From JBBRGG01 sp038240875 (GTDB lineage Bacteria; Planctomycetota; Phycisphaerae; Phycisphaerales; UBA1924): a stretch of 11,239 nucleotides of DNA. Every line of letters begins with the position of its first letter. Position 1 is the stretch's first letter. This document shows positions 1 through 7,574 of the stretch, piece by piece. The stretch covers positions 1-11,239 of the forward strand of contig JBBRGG010000116.1 of assembly GCA_038240875.1 (NCBI GenBank), read 5' to 3'. Made by a program: the position numbers and the translations under genes. The notes below the pieces were generated by a model that did no database searches, was not told where the DNA came from, and worked only from the letters and a program-made list of their open reading frames with translations.

Positions 1-1326
1 GAATCGCCCGCGGAATCAACGGCGTTTGATCCGATGGCGGACACGGCGTCGAACATTGGGTTTTGCCCTAAGGCGGACAAGTCGGCGTCGCAATCGCTCG
101 CGCTGGCGATCAATGCGGGTGAGGGGCTGACGCTGATTCAAGCGGATCGGCAGTTTAAGTTGCGATTAAGTGGGAAGGGGTACGCCGACGCGCGGGCGCA
201 CTTGTTGCGATTGACTCCTGAGGCACCGCCTGCGAATGCTCCGATTATTTTGCCGGGGCAGGGGCATGTGATTTTGCCTGGTGCGCCGGCGGTTGGGTGC
301 GCGATTAGTCCTGGGACGTTTACCGAGCCGTTGCAGCGGGCGGCGACGCTCGCGTGTGATTTCGTCACGATGCCGATGCGCTGGGTTGATCTTGAGCCGG
401 TGGAGGGCGCGTATTCATTTGGGAATACAGATCGGTGGATCGAGTGGGCGGTTCGGCATGCGAAGGTGCCCGTGGTAGCGGGGCCGGTGATTGATTTCCG
501 AGCGTCGAGCACGCCAGATTGGATGTACATCTGGGAGAACGATTACGAGACGCTGCGTGATCTGGTGATTGAGCATGTGTCGGCGGTGGTGACGCGGTAT
601 CGACGTACGGTGACGCGATGGACGGCGGCGAGCGGCTTGCACGTGAACACGAATTTCAAGATCAGCTTTGAGCAGGTGATGGATTTGTCGCGGCTGTGTG
701 TGCTGTTGATTCGCAAGTTGCAGCCGACGGCGAAGGTTCAGCTTGAGATAACGCAGCCTTGGGGCGAGTATCACGCGATGAATCGGCGGTCGATTCCGCC
801 TTTGATGTATGCGGAGGCTGTACTGCAGGCGGGGATACCGATTGATGCAATTGCGCTGCGGCTTCAGATGGGGCACGCCGAGCCTGGGCTTGCGGCGCGC
901 GACATGATGGCGTTGTCGGCGTTATTGGATAAGTATGCGGCGTTGGAGAAACCGATTGTGATAACGGGGCTTGGCGCGCCCAGCGAGCCAATTGCGCCGC
1001 AGCCATATCGGCCTCGTGCGGGAGCGGCGGCGGAAGACGCGTATGAGCCTGGGTATTGGCGGTCGCCTTGGAGCCAGCAATCCCAGGCGGAATGGCTGCT
1101 GTATGCGGCGTCGATTTGCTTGTCGAAGCCGTATGTGCACAGTGTGTGCTGGCATGAGCTTGCGGACCAGATGGATCGCAGCGATGAGGTGCCAGTGGAG
1201 TTTCCGATGGGCGGGTTGTTGCAGCGTGATGGAACGCCCAAGGCAGCACTGACAAGACTGGCGCAGGTTCGGCAGGCGATTCGGGAAGGCAAGTCGCCTT
1301 TGGGATTAATTGCACGAGCAAAGTGA
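1..1326 (+). CDS. GH10-like (xylanase-fold) protein lacking catalytic residues, 5'-partial
   Basis: The frame is open from base 1. The first in-window ATG (34) has no Shine-Dalgarno sequence, so the true start probably lies upstream and this is the C-terminal 440 or so residues. Counting from the ATG at 34, the region from about residue 115 follows the GH10 barrel in order: RWVDLEPVEGAYSF, a PVVAGPVIDF strand, the TPDW loop, an RYRRTVTRW segment where family enzymes have WDVVNE, IPIDAIALRLQMG, KPIVITGLG where enzymes have ITELD, and a C-terminal GLLQRDGTPKAAL. The acid/base Glu is Gly201 (codon 634-636) and the nucleophile Glu is Gly312 (codon 967-969), so xylanase activity is not expected. 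I recall related planctomycete proteins annotated as endo-1,4-beta-xylanase that also carry SGLHVN here, which suggests a conserved non-catalytic role, perhaps carbohydrate binding. The following gene starts 21 nt downstream, so the two are probably an operon. Confidence 0.8.
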   Translation, partial: ESPAESTAFDPMADTASNIGFCPKADKSASQSLALAINAGEGLTLIQADRQFKLRLSGKGYADARAHLLRLTPEAPPANAPIILPGQGHVILPGAPAVGCAISPGTFTEPLQRAATLACDFVTMPMRWVDLEPVEGAYSFGNTDRWIEWAVRHAKVPVVAGPVIDFRASSTPDWMYIWENDYETLRDLVIEHVSAVVTRYRRTVTRWTAASGLHVNTNFKISFEQVMDLSRLCVLLIRKLQPTAKVQLEITQPWGEYHAMNRRSIPPLMYAEAVLQAGIPIDAIALRLQMGHAEPGLAARDMMALSALLDKYAALEKPIVITGLGAPSEPIAPQPYRPRAGAAAEDAYEPGYWRSPWSQQSQAEWLLYAASICLSKPYVHSVCWHELADQMDRSDEVPVEFPMGGLLQRDGTPKAALTRLAQVRQAIREGKSPLGLIARAK

Positions 1327-1334
1327 AGGAAGCC

Positions 1335-1340
1335 AAGGGG
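1335..1340 (+). promoter_or_regulatory. Shine-Dalgarno of the ComEA-like gene
   Basis: AAGGGG lies 7 nt before the ATG at 1348. This supports that start over the out-of-frame ATG at 1341 and the in-frame ATG at 1354. It lies in the short gap after the GH10-like gene, which fits translation from a shared message. Confidence 0.6.
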
Positions 1341-1347
1341 ATGACGC

Positions 1348-1968
1348 ATGGCAATGGAACGTCGAGAGAATGGCGGGATTGAAGGCGTCGCGAAATATGC
1401 TGCGGTCGCGGTGCTTGGATGCCTAGCTGGGAGCGGGCTTACGTGGGCGATTGCAAAGCGTGAGCCCGCGCCGATAGTGTCGCCGACGCCATCACAGCCG
1501 ATCATCGTGCAGCCTGCGCCGATTGTGATCAACATGCCACAGGGTGGTTTGCTCAATGATGGTTTGCAGAATGGTGGAACGCAGAGTGGCGGATCACAGT
1601 TTGGCCCAAATGTTGCGACGAACCTCAATGTGCATCCAGGCGTGATCGTGATAACGCCGGAAGCGCCAACGGTGCCGAGCCCGATTTGGCCAAATGGTGG
1701 ACCAAATGGAGGGCCAAATGGAGGTGGCGGTAGTGGGCCTTTGGGCGATCCGGTGACGCAGCCCACGCGTACGGCACGATTGAATATCAATAAGGCGACC
1801 GCGGCGGAGATCGAGCTCTTGCCCGGGATCGGGCCGGCACTCGCGGGCCGAATCCTTGCTCATCGTGCGGCAAAGGGGCCATTCCGGTCGATCATGGAAT
1901 TAGATGATGTCGATGGCATAGGCCCAAAAATCCTCGAACGACTCGCGCCGCTGGTAAGCGTCGAATAG
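1348..1968 (+). CDS. ComEA-like membrane-anchored helix-hairpin-helix protein
   Basis: The product has 206 residues. Residues 17-36 form one hydrophobic membrane segment just after a short N-terminus (MAMERRENGGIEGV), so the rest is probably outside the cytoplasmic membrane. Residues 37-144 are a low-complexity linker rich in Pro, Gly and Asn, including three tandem PNGG units. Residues 145-206 form a ComEA-type double HhH domain: NINKATAAEIELLPGIG, with PGIG at 159-162 and a second hairpin DGIG at 189-192. In the ComEA family this domain binds double-stranded DNA without sequence specificity, and classical ComEA delivers DNA to the ComEC channel during transformation. No comEC or comEB is visible here, and HhH domains of this type also occur in non-competence proteins, so a competence role is only a possibility. 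The linker is much longer than in Bacillus ComEA and could let the domain reach across the periplasm. Confidence 0.85.
   Translation: MAMERRENGGIEGVAKYAAVAVLGCLAGSGLTWAIAKREPAPIVSPTPSQPIIVQPAPIVINMPQGGLLNDGLQNGGTQSGGSQFGPNVATNLNVHPGVIVITPEAPTVPSPIWPNGGPNGGPNGGGGSGPLGDPVTQPTRTARLNINKATAAEIELLPGIGPALAGRILAHRAAKGPFRSIMELDDVDGIGPKILERLAPLVSVE
1690..1725 (+). repeat. Three tandem 12-bp repeats (PNGG codons)
   Basis: Three copies of CCAAATGG(A/T)GG(A/G/T) at 1690-1701, 1702-1713 and 1714-1725 encode Pro-Asn-Gly-Gly three times in the linker of the ComEA-like protein. The copies differ mainly at third codon positions. This is a likely site of length variation by slippage that would keep the reading frame. 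Confidence 0.85.
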
Positions 1969-2056
1969 GGTCGCGCGGGGTTCATCGATTCAATACGTTT
2001 GCTTGAGTGAGCCAAGCCAGCGTGTGTTCCGAATGCATCGCGTACGATAGAAGCAC

Positions 2057-5000
2057 GTGGCGCCGACACTTCTCATTCCAACTTTGTGCTTGCCCTTTGC
2101 GCCCGCAGCGGCGGCGATTGCCGACGCGTTTCGGAGCGTTCGGCGGGTTGCTGCGCGAGGTGCTGCCGGATCATCGACGAGCTTACTCGCTGGTGCGCTC
2201 GCGCGAACAACTGCGCGAAGTGTGCTGTTGGTTGTGGCGCATCTGGATGATGCCGACGAGGCGGCGGATGAGTTGCTTTCGCAGGGAATTCGCGCGTGGC
2301 GATTACCGGCGATGGAGGCACTGCCTGGCGAGCCGGGGGTTGGGCTTGATCAAGTGTCGGAGCGGTTGAGCGCGCTGGGTGCGTTGGCGGCGGGCGTGAG
2401 CCCTGAGGTGATGGTGACGCCGATCCAAGGCTTGATGCAGCTTGTGCCACCGATTGAGAAGTTGCCAGGTTTGATGCGAAGGCTTTCGGTTGGTGATGAT
2501 GTGCCGCCGACGAGCTTGGCGAAATGGTTGATCGAAGCGGGATATCGGCGTGTTGAAACGGTGGAAGAAGCGGGGGAGTTTGCGCTGCGAGGTGGCATTC
2601 TTGATGTGTTTGCACCCGGGCTTGCGGGCGAGGTACGCGAAGCGGTCACGGGCATTCCGGTGCGGCTGGATTTCTTTGGAGACACCATCGAGAAGATCAC
2701 CGAGATTGATCTCGAAACGATGGGCGCTGATCGGGTTGCGCGATGCGTTGAATTAGTTGCGGCGGACCCGGAGAAACTCAAGCCGACGGCGGACTTTACT
2801 TCGGTGCTCGATGCGATTCCGGTTGATGCGATGTGTGTGCTCGCGGAGACGATGGAGATCGTTGAGCAAGCGCGAGGATACTTTGAGCGCGTGCTTGATC
2901 AACGTGGGATCGAAGGGCCGCCTGCGGTCTTCGCGCGGATCGAGAAGCGGCTTGGTGGGCTGGTTGAGGTGAATCAGTTTTCGGCGATTGCGGCGAAAGC
3001 TGAAGTACGAATTGAGATTCCGGTCTCGACGCTGCCTTCGTTTTCAGAAGATGTGGCCGAGGCGGTTCGTGAATTGGCGGCGCTTGCGACCGGGACAGTA
3101 GTGAAAGCTGATGCGGAAGAGTTGATGGTGTTGAACGCGGCACGCGTAATTGTGTGCTGCCAAAACGATGGCGAGCTGCAGCGCTTTGGCGAGCTACTCG
3201 CGCAAGTTGGCACGGGTGTCACTAGTCAGGGACACAGGCAGGCATACACACAAGGTTCAAAGGAACGCTCTAAAGAAGGCTCTAAAGAAGTAAATAAGCC
3301 GGGAAAGTCTGGGGAGAAGAATACAGAGTCGATCACGGCGGGAATCACCGATGAAGAAGCCGAGGCGCTGACGCGCGACCTGCCCAACTTGCCCGCGCTT
3401 CACGCGCCAATCTCACGCGAGGCAATCGCACGCATCGAACGAACAAAGGCGTATCTGCATCGCGGCGTGATCATTCGGCCCGCGACGAATATGCCGACTG
3501 GTTCGTTGCATGGGCTGGATGCCGAGCCGACGATCCTTGTGCCGTATCACGAGTTACTGAATCGGTTCACGGTTCGGCGGCGTGGCGGGCGGATGCGAGG
3601 CGGGCGTGCGATGGACACGTTCCTTGACTTTCAGCCTGGGGATTACGTTGTTCATCAGGATCACGGCGTGGCGAAGTTCGTCGGCCTGAGCCTGATGAAG
3701 CCACGCGAGCTTCCTTCGCCCAAGCTCAAGGCGCGCACGCGCGACACGGATTTGGAAGAGTATCTAACGCTTGAATTCGCGAAGAACGCACGGCTACATG
3801 TGCCTGTGATGCAGATCGACATGGTGCAGCGGTATGTGGGCGGGTTCCAGGGAAAGCCGCCACTGTCTGCGCTGGGCGGGCAACGTTGGAAGGCACAAAA
3901 GCAGCGTGCGCAAGAGAGTGTTCGTGAGCTTGCTGGCGAGTTGCTGCGTGTGCGCGCCGCGCGCGAGCACATTGCGGGCGTGCAGTATGCGCCTGACACA
4001 CCTTGGCAAAATGAGTTTGAGGCAGAGTTTCCGTATGATGAAACCGAGGATCAGCTCGCCGCAATGAGCGAAATTAAGCGCGACATGCAGAGCACGCGGC
4101 CGATGGATCGGCTCATCTGTGGCGACGTTGGCTTCGGCAAGACTGAGCTTGCGATTCGGGCGGCGTTCAAGGCGTGCGAGTTTGGCAAGCAGGTTGCTGT
4201 TTTAGTGCCGACGACGTTGCTCGCCGAGCAGCATGAGCGCACGTTTCGCGCGCGGTTCGCGGACTATCCCTTTCGCGTCGAGAGCTTGTCGCGTTACAAA
4301 ACCACGCAGGAATCAGGCCAGATTTTGGCAGCGCTGCGCAAAGGGCATGTAGATGTCATCATCGGTACGCACCGAATCTTGTCGCAGGATGTGCGCTTTG
4401 CCGACCTTGGGTTGGTCGTCGTAGATGAAGAGCAGCGCTTTGGCGTTGAGCACAAAGAAGCGTTACTGCGGCTACGCATGACGGTTGATGTGCTGACGCT
4501 TTCGGCGACACCGATCCCGCGCACGCTGCACATGGCGATGCTCGGCATCCGCGACATCTCAAGCTTGACGACGCCACCGGTTGATCGGCGGGCGGTGGTG
4601 ACGGAAGTAATCCCGTACAACCCAAGGCGTATCGAGCAGGCAATTCGGCGAGAGATGGCGCGCGAGGGGCAGGTTTTCTTTGTACACAATCGCGTGATCG
4701 ACTTACAAAATCTCGCGATGGATATCAAGCGGCTCGTACCTGAGGCGCGCGTGGTCACGGGCCACGGGCAGATGGAAGCGCACGAGCTTGAAGCGGCGAT
4801 GCTGAAGTTCATGCGCCGCGACGCCGACATATTGCTCTCGACGACGATCATTGAATCCGGCATCGACATCGCGACCGCCAACACGATGTTCATCAACAAC
4901 GCCGATCAATTTGGATTGGCCGACCTGCACCAACTACGCGGGCGAGTGGGCCGCTCCAAGCATCGCGCGTATTGCTATCTGCTTCTTGATCCTGATAAAG

Positions 5001-5842
5001 AAGTGAAAGAAACTGCTCGTAAACGCCTGCTCGCGCTCGAGCAATACTCGATGCTCGGTGCGGGGTTCAAGATCGCGATGCGCGACCTTGAGATTCGCGG
5101 CGCGGGGAACATCTTGGGCGCGGAGCAATCCGGGCACATCGCCAACGTCGGCTATGAGTTGTACTGCCGATTGCTTGATGAAGCGGTGCACGGGCTCAAA
5201 AACGAGAAAGTGCCGATGCGGTCGAGCTCATCGAGCATCGAGATTGGCATCAGTGGCTTGATTCCCAAGGCGTACATTCCTTCGGAGCTTCGACGCTTGG
5301 AGGCGTACCGCAGGTTTGCCGCCGCAGCGTCGCATGAGCAGCTTCAACATGTGCGCGACGACCTCATCTCGGCGTATGGCGACGTGCCCAGGCCCGTGAT
5401 GCGGATGCTTGACTTGGCCGAGCTACGAATCGCGCTTGCGGATCTTGGCACGCGGACGGTGACGGTGCGCGATCGCGATGTGGTGTTCTTGACGCATGAT
5501 CCTGAGCAACTTGTGGCGAGGCTCGCTGCGGAACATGATGGCAGGCCGATGACGCAAGCTGCGGCGGAAGCAACGGTGCGTGCGCTTGCGCCCAAGATGC
5601 CTGGGATGGCGCACGAGGTTTATTTCAGGCCACCAGATTCGTACTTTGATCCTGAGAGCTTGCTGCGGGTGTTGCGGAAGCGATTAGTGCCTGTCGAAAC
5701 GTCGAGTGCACCGATTTCTGTCGCGCCGACGAAGGCAAAATCCGAACAATCGCCTTCCAAAATGGCGAGGTCTGGACAAGCTGCAACGAAGTACGCAACG
5801 AAAGGTTCGGGTTCTGCACGCGAACGCCGCAAAATGTTGTAA
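2057..5842 (+). CDS. mfd: Transcription-repair coupling factor Mfd
   Basis: Mfd is a DNA translocase that removes RNA polymerase stalled at lesions and recruits UvrA. The N-terminal UvrB-like region is recognisable (AAGSSTSLLAGAL near 36-48, RGGILDVFAPG near 178, RLDFFGD 203-209). The RNA polymerase-interacting domain begins with GDYVVHQDHG (528-537). The translocase motor carries Walker A GDVGFGKTE (689-697, Lys695), DEEQ (790-793), SATPIPRT (816-823), TTIIESGIDIAT (from 929) and RGRVGRS (961-967). The C-terminal TRCF domain starts near Tyr1084. Length is 1261 residues against 1148 in E. coli. The excess is partly a hydrophilic insert at about 389-430 and a basic Ser/Lys-rich tail after about 1213. 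The GTG start at 2057 is forced: an in-frame TAG at 2048 closes the frame and no upstream start is available. Its ribosome-binding site is weak. It lies 88 nt after the ComEA-like gene, so co-transcription is uncertain. Confidence 0.97.
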   Translation: MAPTLLIPTLCLPFAPAAAAIADAFRSVRRVAARGAAGSSTSLLAGALARTTARSVLLVVAHLDDADEAADELLSQGIRAWRLPAMEALPGEPGVGLDQVSERLSALGALAAGVSPEVMVTPIQGLMQLVPPIEKLPGLMRRLSVGDDVPPTSLAKWLIEAGYRRVETVEEAGEFALRGGILDVFAPGLAGEVREAVTGIPVRLDFFGDTIEKITEIDLETMGADRVARCVELVAADPEKLKPTADFTSVLDAIPVDAMCVLAETMEIVEQARGYFERVLDQRGIEGPPAVFARIEKRLGGLVEVNQFSAIAAKAEVRIEIPVSTLPSFSEDVAEAVRELAALATGTVVKADAEELMVLNAARVIVCCQNDGELQRFGELLAQVGTGVTSQGHRQAYTQGSKERSKEGSKEVNKPGKSGEKNTESITAGITDEEAEALTRDLPNLPALHAPISREAIARIERTKAYLHRGVIIRPATNMPTGSLHGLDAEPTILVPYHELLNRFTVRRRGGRMRGGRAMDTFLDFQPGDYVVHQDHGVAKFVGLSLMKPRELPSPKLKARTRDTDLEEYLTLEFAKNARLHVPVMQIDMVQRYVGGFQGKPPLSALGGQRWKAQKQRAQESVRELAGELLRVRAAREHIAGVQYAPDTPWQNEFEAEFPYDETEDQLAAMSEIKRDMQSTRPMDRLICGDVGFGKTELAIRAAFKACEFGKQVAVLVPTTLLAEQHERTFRARFADYPFRVESLSRYKTTQESGQILAALRKGHVDVIIGTHRILSQDVRFADLGLVVVDEEQRFGVEHKEALLRLRMTVDVLTLSATPIPRTLHMAMLGIRDISSLTTPPVDRRAVVTEVIPYNPRRIEQAIRREMAREGQVFFVHNRVIDLQNLAMDIKRLVPEARVVTGHGQMEAHELEAAMLKFMRRDADILLSTTIIESGIDIATANTMFINNADQFGLADLHQLRGRVGRSKHRAYCYLLLDPDKEVKETARKRLLALEQYSMLGAGFKIAMRDLEIRGAGNILGAEQSGHIANVGYELYCRLLDEAVHGLKNEKVPMRSSSSSIEIGISGLIPKAYIPSELRRLEAYRRFAAAASHEQLQHVRDDLISAYGDVPRPVMRMLDLAELRIALADLGTRTVTVRDRDVVFLTHDPEQLVARLAAEHDGRPMTQAAAEATVRALAPKMPGMAHEVYFRPPDSYFDPESLLRVLRKRLVPVETSSAPISVAPTKAKSEQSPSKMARSGQAATKYATKGSGSARERRKML
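3254..3289 (+). repeat. Three imperfect 12-bp repeats inside mfd (G/RSKE)
   Basis: Units at 3254-3265, 3266-3277 and 3278-3289 resemble GGCTCTAAAGAA and encode GSKE-RSKE-GSKE (Mfd residues 400-411). They lie in a Ser/Lys/Glu/Gly-rich, probably disordered insert before the RNA polymerase-interacting domain. Local base composition is richer in A than the flanking mfd sequence. The third and second copies are nearly identical, which suggests recent duplication by slippage. Confidence 0.8.
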
Positions 5843-5861
5843 GATGGTAAGCGGTTAGCAT

Positions 5862-5884
5862 AAATCGCACTACGCGACGATTTT
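5862..5884 (+). terminator. Weak hairpin candidate after mfd
   Basis: AAATCG (5862-5867) and CGATTT (5878-5883) are a perfect 6-bp inverted repeat around a 10-nt loop, followed by one more T. An alternative TCGC/GCGA pairing exists inside. The stem is short and the T run is only four bases, so this is at best a weak rho-independent terminator. Confidence 0.25.
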
Positions 5885-5948
5885 CGGCTCGGGTTGTACC
5901 CTGAGTTTGGGATGGATCGCGGCGGGTGCCCTTGGCCCGTGCATACGC

Positions 5949-5953
5949 AGGGA
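5949..5953 (+). promoter_or_regulatory. Shine-Dalgarno deciding the PhoU start
   Basis: AGGGA lies 5 nt before the ATG at 5959. The upstream in-frame GTG at 5926 has no comparable site, and the 11 residues it would add look unlike a PhoU N-terminus. The ATG at 5959 is therefore preferred. Confidence 0.6.
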
Positions 5954-5958
5954 CGCAG

Positions 5959-6690
5959 ATGTCTTCTTTTTCTTCAAGCCGAATGCCCGACCCGGGCGAA
6001 CATGGATTGTCCACGACCGACGCCCGCATTCTTGCGGTCAAGCGTCGCTTGTTGCGCGAGGCTTCGACAGCAGTTTCAATGCTGGAGCGTGCGTTGATCT
6101 CGCTATGGGATCTTGATGTGGCGGCGGGAAAGGCCGTGCGAATGGCCGACGACGGAATCGACGAAGAAGAAGTGCGAATCGAACAGGAATGCCACGAAAT
6201 TCTGACGCTGCACCATCCATACGCGCGAGACTTTCGCAATATTTCGTTCATCTTGAAGGTGAACGCGGATGTGGAGCGGATCGCCGACCATTCGTGTTCG
6301 ATCGCGAAGATCGTCGGGCGAATCGCCAATGCCGACCCTAATCCGCCCGCGTGGCCGATGGCGTTGACGGAGCTTGGCGTGCGCGTGCCGATGATGTGCC
6401 ATCAGGTGTTGCGTGCGGTGCTCGACGACGATACAGAACTGGCAAGACAAGTTGTCGCGAGTGATGAAATAATCGATCAGCTTGATCGAAGATTATTTGA
6501 AGAAGTATTAGAAATGCTTCGCGCGCGCGACAGTGATCAAAGTCGTGCGGTTGCGATGTATATCTATCGGGTTGGACGCGAGCTCGAACGCGTGGGGGAC
6601 CTCTCGGCGGGAATCGCCGAGGATTTGATCTATCTGTGCACCGGCGTGATCGTTCGGCACACGAAGAAACGAAATCGCAAGGGGACATGA
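5959..6690 (+). CDS. phoU: PhoU-family phosphate signalling protein
   Basis: The product has 243 residues, close to the family's usual 220-240. It shows the expected two similar three-helix halves, each with a metal-binding ExxxD motif: ERIADH at 106-111 (preceded by VNADV) and ERVGDL at 210-215. In the family these helices bind metal ions, and PhoU links the PstSCAB phosphate transporter to the PhoR sensor kinase, holding the Pho response off when phosphate is plentiful. It acts in the cytoplasm at the membrane. The first 25 or so residues are Ser-rich and look like an unstructured extension. No pst, phoB or phoR gene is in the window, so this is an isolated copy. It starts 116 nt after mfd. 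A longer form from the GTG at 5926 is possible but less likely. Confidence 0.92.
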   Translation: MSSFSSSRMPDPGEHGLSTTDARILAVKRRLLREASTAVSMLERALISLWDLDVAAGKAVRMADDGIDEEEVRIEQECHEILTLHHPYARDFRNISFILKVNADVERIADHSCSIAKIVGRIANADPNPPAWPMALTELGVRVPMMCHQVLRAVLDDDTELARQVVASDEIIDQLDRRLFEEVLEMLRARDSDQSRAVAMYIYRVGRELERVGDLSAGIAEDLIYLCTGVIVRHTKKRNRKGT

Positions 6691-6711
6691 GGGATTGGGA
6701 GGGGTAGTGCG

Positions 6712-6740
6712 TGGACTGTTATAAAGTCGCAACGTATACA
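6712..6740 (+). promoter_or_regulatory. Possible sigma70-type promoter upstream of the decayed zinc-ribbon gene
   Basis: TGGACT (6712-6717) and TATACA (6735-6740) are separated by 17 nt. Each matches its consensus hexamer at four of six positions. Several overlapping AT-rich -10 alternatives exist nearby (CATAAT 6739, TAATAT 6741). The leader to the ATG at 6844 would be about 95 nt. Confidence 0.25.
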
Positions 6741-6843
6741 TAATATTGCTCAATGCAATTAAGTAGACATGGGCGTTATCGCGCATTGTGTTTCTGTCCA
6801 TAGTCGTACTTCTGACGACACGTGAAACTGTGGGAACGTACTC

Positions 6844-7311
6844 ATGGGCACATCGATGTGGAGCTTGATCGTTCTCTTGCCCGTGCTCGTGATTTTGGCG
6901 GCTGGATTTGTGCTGTTCGCGCTAGGGATGCGTGGCCGATTGGCGCACACAAGGCCAACGTGCGCGCGATGCAGGTTTGATCTGTCGGGCGTGCTGAACG
7001 CGGACTTTCCAGGCACAGAGTCAATCTGCCCGGAATACGGGTCGAAACTGATTCGTTCGCGCGATGTAAGGCCAGGACTTCGCAAACATCGTCCCGTGTA
7101 CATCGGCTTTGGCGTGCTACTTGTTCTTGTTTCAATGAAGTACGTTGCCGAGTTGTTCGCGTCGCGTTTGCAGGCTTCGACTATCGCGCCAAGGCTGTCA
7201 AACTTGGCACTGATCTCGATCCTGCCATTTGATCCAAGCTCGATCTACTTTATTGAGCTCAGCAATCGTTGTGAAGGCGGATTGCTTCGCAGCGCGATCG
7301 AGACAGAATAG
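6844..7311 (+). CDS. Piece 1: membrane protein with incomplete zinc ribbon
   Basis: The product has 155 residues. There is a hydrophobic helix at about residues 6-28. A ribbon-like segment follows, with CARC at about 40-43 and CPEYG near 63-67. In the family pattern as I know it this second half is CPECG or CSECG, so the fourth zinc ligand is Tyr here and metal binding is doubtful. Basic residues (SKLIRSRDVRPGLRKHRP) lead into a second helix at about 85-104. GGGAA about 7 nt before the ATG at 6844 is a plausible ribosome-binding site. The frame stops at 7311 in the middle of what looks like a helical region whose continuation lies in another frame. It may still be expressed as a short membrane protein, but I regard it as the 5' part of a broken gene. 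Confidence 0.55.
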   Translation: MGTSMWSLIVLLPVLVILAAGFVLFALGMRGRLAHTRPTCARCRFDLSGVLNADFPGTESICPEYGSKLIRSRDVRPGLRKHRPVYIGFGVLLVLVSMKYVAELFASRLQASTIAPRLSNLALISILPFDPSSIYFIELSNRCEGGLLRSAIETE

Positions 7312-7319
7312 CTAGTCAA

Positions 7320-7574
7320 GTGGTCTCGGTTTACGCCAACGCGAATATAACATGGAGCGAGCCTTGGATCGATTTGCTGAATCGTGCTCTTGCAAGCGAC
7401 GACATCGCTGACGCCGACCTCAAGGCCATGCTCACGCGGTCGTTCGTGTACACACTTGAAACAAGCGACTCGCATCGAATGGGTGACATGCTTCCTTTGG
7501 AAAGGACGCCTGTTTTCACGCGTTTGGGCGCGGACAGGTTTGTCGGCTTTGGTAATATGGTGATAACATATTGA
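7320..7574 (+). CDS. Piece 2: middle fragment of the decayed gene
   Basis: An 84-residue frame can start with GTG at 7320, but protein-like sequence extends upstream in the same frame (DRIASQVVSVYANANITW), so the GTG is probably an internal valine codon. No ribosome-binding site is apparent. The product is soluble and mostly helical, then strand-rich near its end. It stops at TGA 7572-7574, after which the same frame continues plausibly for another 24 codons. Independent function is doubtful. Confidence 0.3.
   Translation: MVSVYANANITWSEPWIDLLNRALASDDIADADLKAMLTRSFVYTLETSDSHRMGDMLPLERTPVFTRLGADRFVGFGNMVITY

Noticed and set aside
864..1790. Long minus-strand open frame (308 codons) opposite the GH10-like and ComEA-like genes
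   Set aside because: It is antisense to two recognisable plus-strand genes. Its product is compositionally odd (Pro/Gly/Thr runs that mirror the plus-strand repeats) and has no domain resemblance.
2007..2369. Plus-strand frame overlapping the start of mfd
   Set aside because: It reads Arg/Cys-rich sequence in the wrong frame, while the mfd frame shows the expected UvrB-like region over the same bases.
5891..5901. GGGT-TGT-ACCC hairpin upstream of phoU as a terminator or operator
   Set aside because: The stem is four base pairs with no T run and no second copy. This level of symmetry is expected by chance.
5625..6329. Minus-strand frame of 234 codons across the end of mfd and the start of phoU
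   Set aside because: It is a shadow of two genes with clear family motifs on the plus strand.
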